A stretch of DNA of 64,000 nt from assembly GCA_015680685.1 (NCBI GenBank), contig MNCI01027262.1:1717580-1781579 (forward strand). Reading direction: 5' to 3'. The position numbers and the translations under genes are program-made. Below, piece after piece: positions 45,603-57,839 of this stretch. The notes under the pieces are model-generated. The model had not been told where the DNA came from. It saw only the letters and a list, made by a program, of their open reading frames with translations, and did not search any database. Each line of letters starts with the position of its first letter. The first letter of the stretch is position 1. Source of the stretch: Gnetum montanum. Its lineage: Eukaryota; Streptophyta; Gnetopsida; Gnetales; Gnetaceae.

Positions 45603-46174
45603 AATTGGACTATTGCCAAATAAATCTTGAATTTCCTTTTTAGTGGAAATTTTCTGCAAAGTTTGGTTGTCAGCAATTTTATTTTCTCGCTAGCTATTTA
45701 ATTATTTATTGGTTATTTTAACTTTTCCGAGATTATACAATTTTGTTAATAAAGGTATAGCTTGCAGTGGAGCTTGTGAATTTGGGTGCATTCAATTCAT
45801 GGATCTTAGTGTCAACAATCAATCAGCACACTATGGTACACATGTTTAGATACCTTTGATGTGTATAGTATGATGTAATAAGTGAGTGCATAACATGCAA
45901 ATATTATGCAGGTTTTAATACTTGTAATTTGCAAATAGTGCACAATCTCTTAGTGCAACTAAGAAATATGTGTTAAAAGAAACAAAAAGATTGCGAACAT
46001 CAATATTGTTTCAAAACTAAAAAACATTAACCTTTGCATAAATACTGTGTGCCCCTGCCAACGATGGTTGCTTGCAACCTGAGCCTTGCACAACAAAGAA
46101 TGGTTGGTTGCAACCCAAAGCCTTGCACCACAAAGAATATTAATAATAATGAGGTGTTCAAATGCTAATAATAA

Positions 46175-46300
46175 TGAGGTGTTAGCTTAGCGATAAGACT
46201 TCTAATATGAAAGCTTTAAGTCATAAGTTTGATTTTGATGAGCAATTCTAAGTTATATATCTTGAGGTATACATATATTGTCACTATTTTAAGGTTCCAA
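46175..46300 (+). repeat. Possible tRNA-derived SINE head 1
   Basis: 'gtgttagcttagcgataag' resembles a pol III A box (T-R-G-C-N-N-A). About 40 bp later 'aagtttgattttgatg' is a decayed B box. It is in inverted orientation to the copy at 46,680-46,796. Confidence 0.35.
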
Positions 46301-46679
46301 CACTCAAAGAGAATGTTAATTAAGTTGGTCAAAAATGATTCCCAGCAAAAATCAGTATCCCTCTACATAGTTACTTTCTAGTTGTTATGAACTAATGTGG
46401 ACATATACTCTTTATAATTCCTAATGCCACACTTGAGGCATTGTTACATTCCTATGCAATTCTTCTAATGCATTATGTTGGCTATATGTCTTTAGATTTA
46501 CCTATAGTCAAATTCTTACTATAGTGTCTTTAGATTTACTATAGTCAATTTTTTTTTTCATTTTATTGATTTAATAGAAAGGAAAGAAAGAGGCAATTTT
46601 TATGATTTTCATTAGCAAGAATATTTGAAACAATGTTTCAAAAATTAAGTAAATTCTTAATTTGCTAGTTTTTCACTTT

Positions 46680-46796
46680 GTTACCCCCCAAGATTTATAA
46701 GCTTAGAAGTTTATAACTCAATGCTACCTAATAGAATTGAATATGTGACTTGGGGTTACCAAGCCATGGCCCATACCACTAGGCTAACACCTCATT
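46680..46796 (-). repeat. Possible tRNA-derived SINE head 2
   Basis: The minus strand starts AATGAGGTGTTAGCCTAGTG, an excellent A-box match (TTAGCCTAGTGGTA), followed by a weak B box near 46,738. It shares 14 terminal bases with copy 1 in inverted orientation, so the pair could alternatively be the ends of a 630-bp inverted-repeat element. Confidence 0.35.
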
Positions 46797-48149
46797 GTTT
46801 ATTCCTTGAATTTAGACACAATTGGTACCTTTATATCCACCCAACAAAATAAGTGAAATATTGTCAGCCAACTTGATTTCAAGTTTTAAGCAATTTTCAA
46901 ACCCTAAAACAAGATAAGAAAATAGTGTCCAAATCTTACTATATTGTTGAGATTTGTGATATGTGTAGAGCCTTAAGAAAAGACATTATGCACGTAAACT
47001 GTACTATAGTTATCATATCAATAAATCTCCTTGCCAAGTCTTAGATTAGTACAAACTAGAACTTCATATCAATTAAAAAAGAAAAAGGTCACCAATCTAA
47101 ATGGAGAACTTGATAAAACCTACAGTAAAGGTAAAACTTTAAAAGCAAGGACAATACCTTGGAAGCCCTCAACATACTAAGGGTATACTCTATTGAAATG
47201 GCTTGCGAATTAGTGAATCACCTTTTAGATATTTTAGTTGATGATTTAGAATCATTAAAATAATACATCTTTGAATCTAGATATTTTAACTAATGATAAA
47301 AATTTTACTTTCTAAAATATCTAACAACTAGGGTTTGGCTTGACATATAACATGAACAATGTCATGCTTGACATATAACATGAACAATGTCATATTCATT
47401 TAGAGCAACATCTTGAAATATACTTATATTACTTGAATCTTGAATCTTTTATTGTACTTTTAAACTATGATTTTCATTAAAATCTAACAATCCTAGAATT
47501 GTTTCATAAAGAACAACAAAGGGTTTTCTCCAAATAAAATTAACTGCATTCTTTGTTAAAAAGCTTTCCTTTTCATAGTATGTGGTGTGGTATCACATAA
47601 TACGATATTAGAGGTCATGATAAATTTATGTGCTTTACCATAATAAACGTTTGCATTCATAGTTTTGTAAGTTTCAAGCGAAGGTTTAATACCTTGTTTG
47701 GCAAGAAAAAGATATCCCAGATCTCCCACGCTATGTCAATGCGTCAGAAAAGTCGCGAACTGCCTATGTTGGCTCAACCTGATTATTTGCACCAATACCA
47801 TCATTGCGTGATCCATTTCCATTAATGCAGACAAGTCCCAAAATTTTGAGTATTGCAACCAGGCATGGACTCTAGCTTTGACATTGAAGCCTTTATTCGT
47901 TAAATCATCATTGTTCGTTGTTTATGGTTTTATAAATTTTCCTATTCTAAAGACATTCCAATAATCAAGTCCACAAGTCGTGGTAGATGCCGATTTCGCA
48001 TAATGCATTTAAATGATTTGAATTAACTACGAGAACTGAGAATGGGTGATTTGGAAGATGGTAAAGAGCAATATTTATTCAAAGAAAGTTTACAACAATG
48101 TAAGTTTAAATTTAGAAAGAAAATTTGCAACAATGTAAGCTTAAATTCA

Positions 48150-48262
48150 AAATGAAGTGCTAGTTTAATGGTAAAACTTTAGATATGGTAACTCTAATTT
48201 ATGAATTTGATTCTAATAATTAATACTAAGTTAAAAAAAATGTCTAAGGTTCTAAACCCCTT
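48150..48262 (+). repeat. Possible tRNA-derived SINE head 3
   Basis: 'gtgctagtttaatggtaaaa' resembles an A box and 'atgaatttgattctaat', about 40 bp later, a B box, with the same spacing as copy 1. Weakly supported. Confidence 0.3.
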
Positions 48263-48660
48263 GACTCATCTACTAACTCACAAATGATACAATTTTTGTG
48301 ATACAATTTTTTTGCTGCAACATTGTAACTGTCTGAATAGGAAATAAACACATGCAAGTCATTTTCAACAGCTTTTAACCTGCATGATTGACCAGGGTGA
48401 TTTTCTTAAAGAAAGTTAAATCCTGTCCTCCACTTTTAATTCTAAAATAAACCTTTGAACCCAAGATTTTGCACTCTGATGCTTCAATTATACTTGCTAT
48501 CCCGCATTTCAAAATCAATGAAGTAGCTGGTGGAACTTTACCTTCACTTTTCTGAGAAGGCGTGGGATAGTGGGGACTGGAAGACTGGGAGGTGAAATTC
48601 CAAAAGAAACAAAATGCTCCAACATATAGTGAAACATACTTTACCTTTGCTTTTCCAACA

Positions 48661-48668
48661 TATATAAA
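48661..48668 (+). promoter_or_regulatory. Candidate distal TATA box upstream of the intact dirigent gene
   Basis: TATATAAA, 347 bp upstream of the ATG. Nearer the gene only TATACTA (about 48,944) is present. The gene lacks the close TATA box of its truncated paralog, so its start site is uncertain. Confidence 0.3.
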
Positions 48669-49014
48669 CTTGTGACATCATTTCCTGCTTTTAACCAGAC
48701 TTAACCATGGTTCATAATCCGATATTCTCTCCTGTAAAGGATCAGCCACAAGTGCAGAGGTCTTGATCAGTCGCTCACACAGAAAAGAGACTCCACGAGC
48801 CCACTTACGTAAAATAACGGAAACAAAAACGAAAAAACATCTGCAATGAGAGTTCTTGGAGGGCTCCTGGGCACGCTGAGTACAGCAAAACACTCTCAAC
48901 TACTGCTGCATTTTACACGGCATAATCATTCTGCTCCCACCAACTATACTACAGTAGCCATCCCTTACCTTAAAACCCAGGCGAGGAGACGACGAAGCTC
49001 GCAGAAAAGCAAAA

Positions 49015-49560
49015 ATGGCTGCCAATGCCAAGATCCCATTTCTTGTGCTGCTGCTACTGATTTTGATGTTCTTTTGCGTGGCCTCAGCGGCAGCTAAGGC
49101 CAAAACGAGGAAGGAGAAAGTGAGCCGCCTGAAATTCTATTTCCATGACACTGTTATGGGAAAAAACAGGTCGGCAGTTATAGCCGTGGCTCCGGCAAAG
49201 GGCTTTCTGAACAGCTTCGGCTTAATCAGCGTTATGGACGATCCGCTCACGCTGGGGCCGACTATGGATTCTCCACAGGTGGGAAGTGCCCAGGGAATTT
49301 ACTCTTCTACTTGTTCCACTGTTCAGGGTGGCGTCAGACTGCTCATGGCCATGAATTTGGTGTTCAACAGTGGCGAATACAATGGTAGCACTCTGGCTCT
49401 GCTCGGCAGCAATGCTGTTTTGAGTGAGGTGAGGGAGATGCCCATCGTTGGTGGAACTGGGCTTTTTCGCTTTGCTCGAGGATATGCTCAGCTTCGATCC
49501 CGCGTCTTGGAGGGCGGCAATGCTGTTGTCCGCTACGATGTCACTGTAATGCATTTTTAG
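49015..49560 (+). CDS. Dirigent-like secreted protein (181 aa)
   Basis: An intact, intronless frame starting at an ATG in good context (aaaATGgc). Residues 1-25 form a hydrophobic signal peptide ending in an SAAA region, so the product is probably exported to the apoplast. The dirigent beta-barrel follows: 'FYFHDTVMG' (41-49), N-glycosylation sequon NRS (51-53), 'MDDPLT' (74-79), G-S-A-Q-G (90-94), 'MAMNLVFNSGEYNGSTLALLG', then 'EVREMPIVGGTGLFRFARGYA' and the final strand 'VRYDVTVMHF'. Length and motif order match the dirigent family. That family directs stereoselective coupling of phenoxy radicals in lignan formation, or related ring closures. The usual R of G-R-A-Q-G is S here. The specific substrate cannot be told from sequence alone. 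A truncated paralog lies 4.1 kb upstream in the same direction. Confidence 0.93.
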   Translation: MAANAKIPFLVLLLLILMFFCVASAAAKAKTRKEKVSRLKFYFHDTVMGKNRSAVIAVAPAKGFLNSFGLISVMDDPLTLGPTMDSPQVGSAQGIYSSTCSTVQGGVRLLMAMNLVFNSGEYNGSTLALLGSNAVLSEVREMPIVGGTGLFRFARGYAQLRSRVLEGGNAVVRYDVTVMHF

Positions 49561-51340
49561 AGCTGCTTTTTTATGAGCCTTATTTGGAACAGAATTGTTT
49601 GCTGAGTTAGATGCGGATTTTAAAAAGGTATATGTGATGGGGTTCTGAAACTCCTTTATAGATATAATAGAATGACAGTGGAAGTAAGTAAAATGTTGAT
49701 TTCAGTTTGCATTGTTGATGAAATATGCTCATGTTCAAGTTCAAGTTTGCTGAAAGTTTTGTTCAAGTTCAGCGATTTATCTGAAATCTTTCGGTATTTC
49801 ACTGTATCTTAGTATTTTCTTATCCATCAGTATAAGTAGACTGTTTTTTTTTTTTTTCCTTTTTTGAAAATTTACAGAGATCATCCGAATTAATAGCTCG
49901 TGCAACTCGCGGATCCCCCAACAAGTTGGGATTTTTCGATGTCCTGTAAAATTCCGGTGGGGACTTTTCGATGTTCTGTAAAATTCCGGAGATTCCGCAT
50001 GTTCTCTAATATTTTATCGCTGTGTTTTGGGTTGTTTAAAATTTAAAAAACCGAATAACTTTTTTTTTTAAAAAAACAATAAAAATCCAGACCAAAATCG
50101 TGTTGAGAACTGTCAATAACCATAATGCATCGAAATTACATCCAACTTTCAATCTCAGAAACACAATAAATAAAAGAGCAGAACTTTGGACACCTTGGTC
50201 ATGATTTATTTGCAGCGATTCCATGTGAGTTTTTTCTTCCTGTTACAAATTTCACTTGTCCCTCACTGTTCAAGAAGAATTCTGAATGCTCTAATCGGCT
50301 TCTGCCTTGCGGTGCTCCAAGTTGTTGGGAAAACGTTTTTCTGTCATAAGTTTTCTAGGCAGAACAGAGATATGGCACACGTAAAAGGCTGTTTTCTCCA
50401 AAACATGATCATCCTATCTGAGAATTCTTGCTTTCGAATCTTTCCCTGAACCAGAACCATCCACCAGAGCTATCCACCAGAGCTGACAAGTGACAGTTGT
50501 GGATCCCAAAGAATCAATGCTGTTATAACATTGGCAAGCACTTCCTACCGAAGTTTGCTTTTCCCGTACAGTCTTTGAGGGCAATACTTTCTGTAATTCA
50601 GTTAGCTTCAACTCTCATCTGGTTACTCAGGGTTTTAGCATCTTCGGTAGATGGGCAAGAGTTGATGGGTCGTATAATCACATTTATTGAAATTGATTTT
50701 TTTATTTGTAAATTTTATTTTTATAAAAATATAATATCTGTCCAAAACATCCATGAATCTTTGGACGTAATGCAATTTCCATATTTCATCCCAATGCAAT
50801 TTCCATATTTCTTGTCATAAAGGGCTCTGTAGGACTGGAATTCAACGGCAGAGCTCATTAAATGTATATAAGGGTCTGTATGTAAACTATGTTACCGTTT
50901 TTAGGTCCGACACCGCCGCTGAAGTATGTTAAACTTTTTTTCAAGAATGTTTTCGCTTTTCTATGTTTTTCAGTCGTCTTTTGATCGATGAGAATATCGA
51001 CGTCAGAAAATAAATAATTATCAATGACAGAAAACCTTTTTACATTCAGAATGTTTTTAAAGGCAAAGTTTATGAACGGAATGGAAGGCAACATTCTTAT
51101 AATGTAGTGTCACTTCAAACTTTTTACAATTGAATACCTTTTTACATTATATTCTCATTGAAAGGAATGGAAGGCAAAGTTTATGAAAGGAATGGAAGGC
51201 AACATTCTTATTCAATTTATACATTTATGTTTTTAAATTTTGTAGTATTTCTTTGTGGGGGATGTTCCTATAAAATTGTTCTTTCTTGATCTCACAAGAA
51301 CACATCCATGAATTAATTATTGAAATACTTAATCCACAAC
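49561..51340. other. Intergenic region downstream of the dirigent gene
   Basis: No gene is recognised. Open frames at 50,186-50,449 and 50,497-50,820 show no motif. It includes an 18-bp direct repeat 'atgcaatttccatatttc' (50,769 and 50,794). Confidence 0.4.
51059..51212. repeat. 42-bp direct repeat
   Basis: 'ggcaaagtttatgaa[c/a]gg' + 'aatggaaggcaacattctta' occurs at about 51,061-51,100 and again at about 51,173-51,212, nearly identical. Confidence 0.6.
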
Positions 51341-51349
51341 CATAAATGC

Positions 51350-53300
51350 TCTTTTGTTCAATGTAACCTTCAATAAGTCAATGATTACGATACAAAAGCA
51401 CACAAACCTCTAATTGAATGTGGACTTAGTCTACTGCACATGAACTAGGAACTATACGAGAATGATGAAAATGACAGGTTTAAGTAGTAAAATTAACTAA
51501 GATTTTATTGCTAAAAATAAAACCAAGTATGGAAGAAGAGCTATGAGAAATGAAATAATATTTGAGTATAGAAATGTCATTAAAAGATTGTAAAATATTA
51601 AAATATCAAGAACTATGATATGGAGGAAAGAGTTTTGATTCCCTTTGCAAACAAGGAAAAGACTATTTCTAAAAGAAAAAGTGTTTGCCTCCTATGAAAG
51701 GCCAAGCTACAAGTGTTGATGAAAATACGTAAGTGGAATATATGGGTTTTGAGGGTGAACATATGAATGGGAAGCTATAGATGTTATTCTGAATCAATTC
51801 AAGGTCAAATGAGATACCATTAACTAAGCATCCTAAGACTGACACTAGAGTTTGAAAAATTCTAACTTTAGAGACTAATGTTTATGTTGAAAAAATTCAA
51901 AGTCCTAAAGCTAATGCAAGAACTACCTGATTGATGATGGCACTACCTCAATATTAGTGCTTGGGCTATTGGAGACTTGAACATTGAATTGAATTCATGG
52001 TGGGGATGAAGCATGTGGGAGATGCTAGGATGCTAGATGCTTGTGCCTTTGATCTCTCAATATCTCAAAAAGTGCTATAGATCTTAAGAAGCCAACCCCA
52101 AAATATGGGTTTTGATCCCATATTTATAAGCTCAGGGTAGCCAAATTCATCCCCTAAGTCAAGTGAATTTCATGTGGAGTTAATTTTTTAATAAGTTTGA
52201 CTTGCAAGAATAAGTCACATGGGTCCAACTAGAGGTGAAGTTGATACTAGTATAAACATTAGCATTAATAGGAGTTTGAAAATTTTTCCTAGTGTTTACC
52301 AAACTATAAGTTCAAACCTCTAGGACATCTTTTCACACCTAAACTAATGTCAAATGTACCACGATGATGTCAAGGAGTTCAAGAAGCTAGTAGATAATGT
52401 CAAATGTAGAGTGTGTAGGTTAATGGTGTCAAGATGCAAGTCCCAAAAGTACTAATGTTGACATTGGCATTATTGTTAGCATTAGTAAAAGACTTAGAAA
52501 TTTTTTTTACCATTTTTCCAAGATGTCATTCCAAGCCTATAAAATGCCTAAAGTAATGTCAAAATGAGTCATAATGATGCTTATTAGATACAAAAGATCT
52601 TGTAAACCTAGCAAATGTTTCCAAAATCCAAACCTAATGACCTTGGGTGATGATGACATTAACATAGTGATGCTAACGCTAATGTTGATGTTAGCATCAA
52701 CATCACTTGCAATAATTAGAAAAATTTTAGGTCGTGATTCCCAAAACTACTTTCAACCAAGATAAAACTAATATTTCCTACATGGAATTGAGGTCAATTG
52801 GTTGTCGGAGAACTTGAGAAGCTAAGATTGAGGTTAGAAAGCAAGTAAAAAGTGTTGTGAATAAGAAAAGGATGGTTCTAGGTGTGCTAACTTTGATGTT
52901 AGTGTCAACATTAGTGTTAGCCCTAGACTTGAGTAAAATTTCATTTCCAAGTTCCAATGTCATCTTGCCAAAATGCCAAAATTTAATGCCTACGATGTTG
53001 AAAGTGTTGTAGATGAACCATTTGGAATCCTATAGGGTCAAAACGAAGGCTAAAAGGAAATTTTGAGGTAGGTGATGTGGATAGGATGGTCTAGGACTAA
53101 TGTTGATGCTACATCAATGTCACCCTTAACACAAAAAAAATTTTGTTCCCAAATTTTTTCAAGTGTATTGAAAGTGATGCTCATATGCTGGGTTATGAGC
53201 TAGAATTATTCCTCGAGGCCTTTGTGAGCTAAAAATATGCCTTTTGATGTTATTTTTGGACCATTCTAGGTACTTGAACTTGAATGGAATAATGTTGACA
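51350..53300 (-). mobile_element. Possible solo LTR or LTR fragment, family unknown
   Basis: On the minus strand a TATA-like GCTTATAAATATGGG (about 52,113-52,128) follows, in reading direction, a 1-kb block of degenerate repeats (52,200-53,200). That is the same arrangement as the U3 of the LTRs in this window. No partner LTR, primer-binding site or coding sequence was found, so the call is tentative. Confidence 0.3.
52200..53200. repeat. Degenerate tandem repeat, about 215-bp period
   Basis: Blocks with 'ctaatgttgatgttagcatc'-type palindromic words recur near 52,240, 52,450, 52,668, 52,890 and 53,100. Each is followed by similar 'acttagaaaattt...ccaatgtcatctt...aaaatgcc' spacer sequence. 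Confidence 0.5.
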
Positions 53301-54290
53301 CCACACTTGACTTCATCATTGGAGAATGAAAAAGTGGGTACAATAGTAGAACTAATAGATTTTGTGAAGTAAATACTTTAACAATGCACTTAGATAATGC
53401 TAATGATGAAAGCATAATAATGGTATAGGGATTATACCTAGGGTATTGACTAGCTTTTAACTTTGAGGCCTCATAACATATTGGAGGAAAAGGGAACATA
53501 TGAAAGGGAGAAGATGAGAGAGGAAGACAATGAAAGAAAGGGTGTAAACTTGCACATCATAAGAGTATGGATCATAGCCTAGTTTCTATGCTCACATAAT
53601 CTACATTTAGCAATGCTAGGTTTCAAGACTACTACTGACACCACCCTTACCAACATGGAGGCATTATTCTAAGTAAATAATGTTGTGTTCCTGTAATAAA
53701 ATATTTCTATACAAAAATTTTTACATCATATCTAAATTGGAAAAAGATTAAAAGAATCTCTATGAAACTTATCATTTGGTATTTGCTTTAAGATCCAAGA
53801 GCATACAAAAACTTGTATGCCATAAACAAAATAAAAAATAATAACAAGTATTTTAGATGGTTCTTCAACATAATTTATAAGGATATAAGAACTAAAATTG
53901 ACATAAGATTATCAATATCAAGATTAGATAATAGTGTTTTATGTGATAAAATGATGTCAATAATACTATAAAAAACTTTATAATTTAGTGATTAGGCTTA
54001 CTATTTATAATGATATTAAATATTGAGTTATAAAAAATGACATAAATACAAATGCTTAGACATATGTTTATGAGAGTTTTTTTAATGTGTACATGGGTAA
54101 CACTAATATACAATGTTTTATAATTTTATGTAAAAGGAAATCATTGTAAAACATTACTAATAGACTAATTGTAGTATGCAATAATTCCTATGAGTTTGAG
54201 TACCCTAAGTCTTATGACAAACAATCTAATATGGTATGTAAAGAGTTATTAATAATATAATTCATAGATTAGTACTAATTATATATTATT
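53301..54290. other. AT-rich sequence with no recognised feature
   Basis: I see no gene, repeat or element boundary that can be supported. Confidence 0.4.
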
Positions 54291-55174
54291 TGATGAACCA
54301 TGTTTTGACTGGCTCTAATATTAAATATCAGATATTGGAGCCCAAGACACAATGTTGAATATCCGATATCATGGGGTATATGCTGACCTATAAATATAGC
54401 GCTTGGGCTTACTATTTTCATGTAGTTTTTGTGATAGCATAACAAAGCACTTGCAGTTTGTTTTCTCTAGAGTTAGAATATTTTTTGAGTTTCCACAAGA
54501 AGTTAGAATATTTTTTGAGTTTCCACAAGGAGTTAGAATATTTTCTGAGTGCTCATAGAAGGAGTCTGAGTTTGTATGGACCTTTATTCGAGCACTAATG
54601 TACCTAAGCATAGCAGTGTGATGGGAATAAAGATTAGCCCTTTTGATAATTTTTGAAGAACTAAGAATAGACTAATGTTTCCTTTAATGCATTTATTATT
54701 CATGCAGTTTACTTTAATTCATTTTTATTGAGCAATTAATTTCTAGTTGTTAATGAACATAATAATGACCACTCTAAGCATATGTGAAGTAGTTGGTAAC
54801 CTAGAAATGCTTAACGTTTGGTAACCCAACAACGCTGCATGCATTTAGGATGTGTCCAGGGAGTGGGAATGGGTACTTGTGTTAAGCTAGCTAGGTAGTA
54901 GGTTAATTAAATATTACATTCCTCTACCTTTCATTCTTGTTCTAGGTGATTAAATTTGTAAAATAAAAAATGATAAAAATCATATACCTCAGTTGCACTT
55001 AACCATATACTTGTACTTCACGAGTGGAAATGAGAAGATAACAATTATTCTGATTAGATTTCACATCTTAGAACTAGTGTCTTTAAGAACTTAAGGTTTG
55101 TAGAATTCAACTGGATTGTGCATCAACGCTTGTGATTTGTATGGTTGGGTGTAGGGGTACCTCACCACTCATCA
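54291..55174 (+). repeat. E 5' LTR
   Basis: 884 bp, TGATGAACC...CTCATCA. The U3 carries ATATCAGATAT and ATATCCGATATC palindromic words (54,325-54,390). The TATA box CTATAAATATAG is at about 54,389-54,400. The R/U5 end 'ggtacctcaccactcatca' is the reverse complement of the A1 LTR terminus, showing kinship. Confidence 0.8.
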
Positions 55175-55193
55175 TTGGCATTGTTGCTAGGAA
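55175..55193 (+). other. E primer-binding site
   Basis: TTGGCATTGTTGCTAGGAA immediately follows the LTR; it is a decayed version of the site in A1, B1 and H1. Confidence 0.7.
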
Positions 55194-55334
55194 TCTTTTA
55201 GTTGTTACATGTGCTATTTAGGACTAGTGAAATTTTTTTCAAATCATTAGAATGAACCTTAAACTCATATTGTATTTCAAAAATAACTACAACAATTTCT
55301 AAAAGCACATTGCATTTTTATTCTCTAACATAAA

Positions 55335-57720
55335 ATGTCATTTTCTCATAGGAGTGCTTCTCTGCCCAAGTTTGACAGAGTACATTAGCAAGTGCCCCAA
55401 CATTATCAAGTAGTATATGTTCATCCTGATGAATATGTACCCAATTTCACCTTCATCCTACATCAAGATGAATAGCTATGGTGGTGTGACATGAAGGGCA
55501 ACATCATTTTGCTGCCAGATCGATCTGTTCTTGCAATGCTCCAACAAATGCTTATAAGATAGGGTCTCTAGGAACTTCATGTTGAGTATGTTGTGCAAGA
55601 TACTAATGCCAAGGATTATCATCCCATTGATGCACAACATCTCAGGGATCACCAGTTAGAACAACATCATGAATCTATGAAGGGGAAAGGATTTAATATT
55701 CCCCATTCCCACTGTACCAAAAATATGGTGCAGAACCCTTCTCTAAGGGTTTTTCATTTAGTGAAATTCCTTTCTTTGACTTTGATGAAGGAGGTCAAAA
55801 CTAGAACTTGCAGTCCATGATTCACAATTCTGGTTCTAGTAAGAATGGATCAAATGAAAAAGAAAGATCCAAAGAGGCAAGTTAAGGTACGGATGTGGAT
55901 AAGAAACAAGATCATGATCATGGTTATGATCACTGAAGAGGTGGTAACAGGAATCATGATGGTGTTAGTCCTCCTTCCTCTTCACCTTCATCATCATCCT
56001 CTTCTTCTTCTTGTGATGATTGTAACCATAGGGGGCATGACCATGATGGAGGTGATTGACCAAACCGAAATGATTGGAGGGACCATTGGACAAGGCAAGA
56101 CCAAGGGCATGGGAATTCAAGAGAGACCCACTACCATGGGATAAGGGGTAGTAAAGGGCATTGTTTGACTAAAATCAAGGCCTTGATGAGCCTTTGCTTA
56201 CTACCTAGAGTATGCTAAACATTACAGAGGTAGTATGAATTCCAACAAGGAATGTAAATGATAGTTGGATCAAAAGGCTAGAAATGAACAATATTGTTCA
56301 ATTCAAAGGGAGATATAACTTAGATTCGTAGAATCATCTCCAAGCTTTTCAAGATACATGTGTCTTGCAAAATATATTGAATGAGTGGCAAAAACTTAAC
56401 TTGTTCCCAAGGACACTCATTAAAGAAGCAAAGAACTGGTACTGGTTCTTAGAATTGGAATATATTAGATGATGAAGTACCATGCTTGAATTGTTTAATG
56501 ACATATATCAAATGTACTCTAGAGTATCCAACTTGAGAAGGAAAATCTAAGGATTGAAACAAAGAACTTACAAACCTTTGGATCCTACCATAGGCCTATA
56601 CTATTCCTTAATTCATAGACATCCTAGCCATGGCTACTCTCAATTAGACCAACTTTGCCACATTGTAGACAGGCTTCAATTTGAAATGAGGAGAACCCTT
56701 GGCATTTATGCTTAAGGACAACTATCAGAATTAAGTGCCTGTTAGATCCAAATATTAATTAAGCAGGTAGCTAAAGAGGAAGATAAATTAAGAAAAATAG
56801 AAAGTGTAGAAGAATATAACTGTGATCCTTCCATTCGCAAGTAGGAGGCTTGATTTTGTAATAGTGAGGAAGAATTAGCACTTGATGAGGTGGTGAATAG
56901 AAAAACCTTGCCGCTCCAAAAATTTCAATCTAAAATTACAACCAAGGTTGATAAGTTATGGGATTCCATGAATAGTAGATTTCAAGCTATCCTAAAAATT
57001 ACTAAAGAGTCTAAAGAACAAGGTAGTGATCATGAGTGCAAGAGGCACAAGGAAGCTGAATGTGCTTATCAAAGAGGTAAGGGAAAGCTTGCTATAATAG
57101 AGGAAGTTTTGGAAAGAGAATCAAATGATGATGGTGGGTGTGAAATCTACCATTATGAACATCCTAAGGGATGTTGTCCTATTTTATCACACTTATAGGA
57201 ATTTGGGATGTATGCCTTAAATCCATAACAAGCATAAAGGCAAACACCCAAAAGATTACCTTATCCTCAAGGTAATTCTAGGTAGTTCCACCAACCACAA
57301 TAGTATTATCCAAGTGGAACTCCATCATAACCATGTGAGCAGCATCAACAGTGGTAGCAACCATAGTCATGAGCATTGGCACCACTAAGACAATAATACC
57401 CTTATCGACAACTTGATCCATATGGATACTATGTTCAGTGACCCTTGTATCCACATGACTCTTCTAATCACATTTCTACCTTCCAACCTCACTACTACCC
57501 TCTTGATAAGTACTAATATTATTCTCCATGTGTAAGGAGGGATACCACCTATTACCCTTATCCTCCTCCTATTCTTGGACATCTTCCTCCTACCTCCACA
57601 CAATTACCACTTGCTCCATCTATGCAAAGTAAACTACTAGATCAATTGCAATAATACAATGCTACCAGGGTAGTTAACCTACAACCAGTTCATCAACCAA
57701 GTTGTTTAGACATGTAATCA
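55335..57720 (+). pseudogene. E gag
   Basis: Starts with an ATG at 55,335 ('MSFSHRS'). The recognisable capsid part, about 56,210-56,460, contains 'NNIVQFKGRYNLDS' and 'LFPRTLIKEAKNWYW'. The region 56,890-57,198 is open and ends with 'YEHPKGCCPILSHL', the cysteine/histidine motif shared with A1, B1 and H1; here the second C of C-x2-C is Y. The tail to 57,720 is rich in Y, P, H and Q. Stops interrupt it. Confidence 0.68.
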
Positions 57721-57839
57721 AAGAAAAGACCTTTCTTTAGACCCTACAACCTACCTAAGCCCTCACCTACACCTATGATTGACAACCCTATTTCTTCATA
57801 TGCCTCTGTGTTAAATTCCTTTGAGTCCCCTTCAAGCCA

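Larger units (their letters stand above)
46300..48600. other. AT-rich intergenic sequence between tRNA and the second dirigent gene
   Basis: Apart from the SINE-like pieces no gene is recognised. A 65-codon open frame at 47,628-47,825 has no recognisable motif and I do not call it. A short direct repeat 'cttgacatataacatgaac' occurs twice near 47,340 and 47,368. Confidence 0.4.

Noticed and set aside
46175-46796. A 630-bp MITE with terminal inverted repeats
   Set aside because: Only about 14 bp of inverted ends and no clear target duplication; the A-box similarity made two opposed SINE heads the preferred, though weak, reading.
47628-47825. A 65-codon open frame with basic N-terminal part
   Set aside because: Not recognisable, no promoter or paralog in the window; left uncalled.
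50186-50820. Two plus-strand open frames downstream of the dirigent gene
   Set aside because: Codon content and composition are those of AT-rich spacer; no motif, no splice structure.
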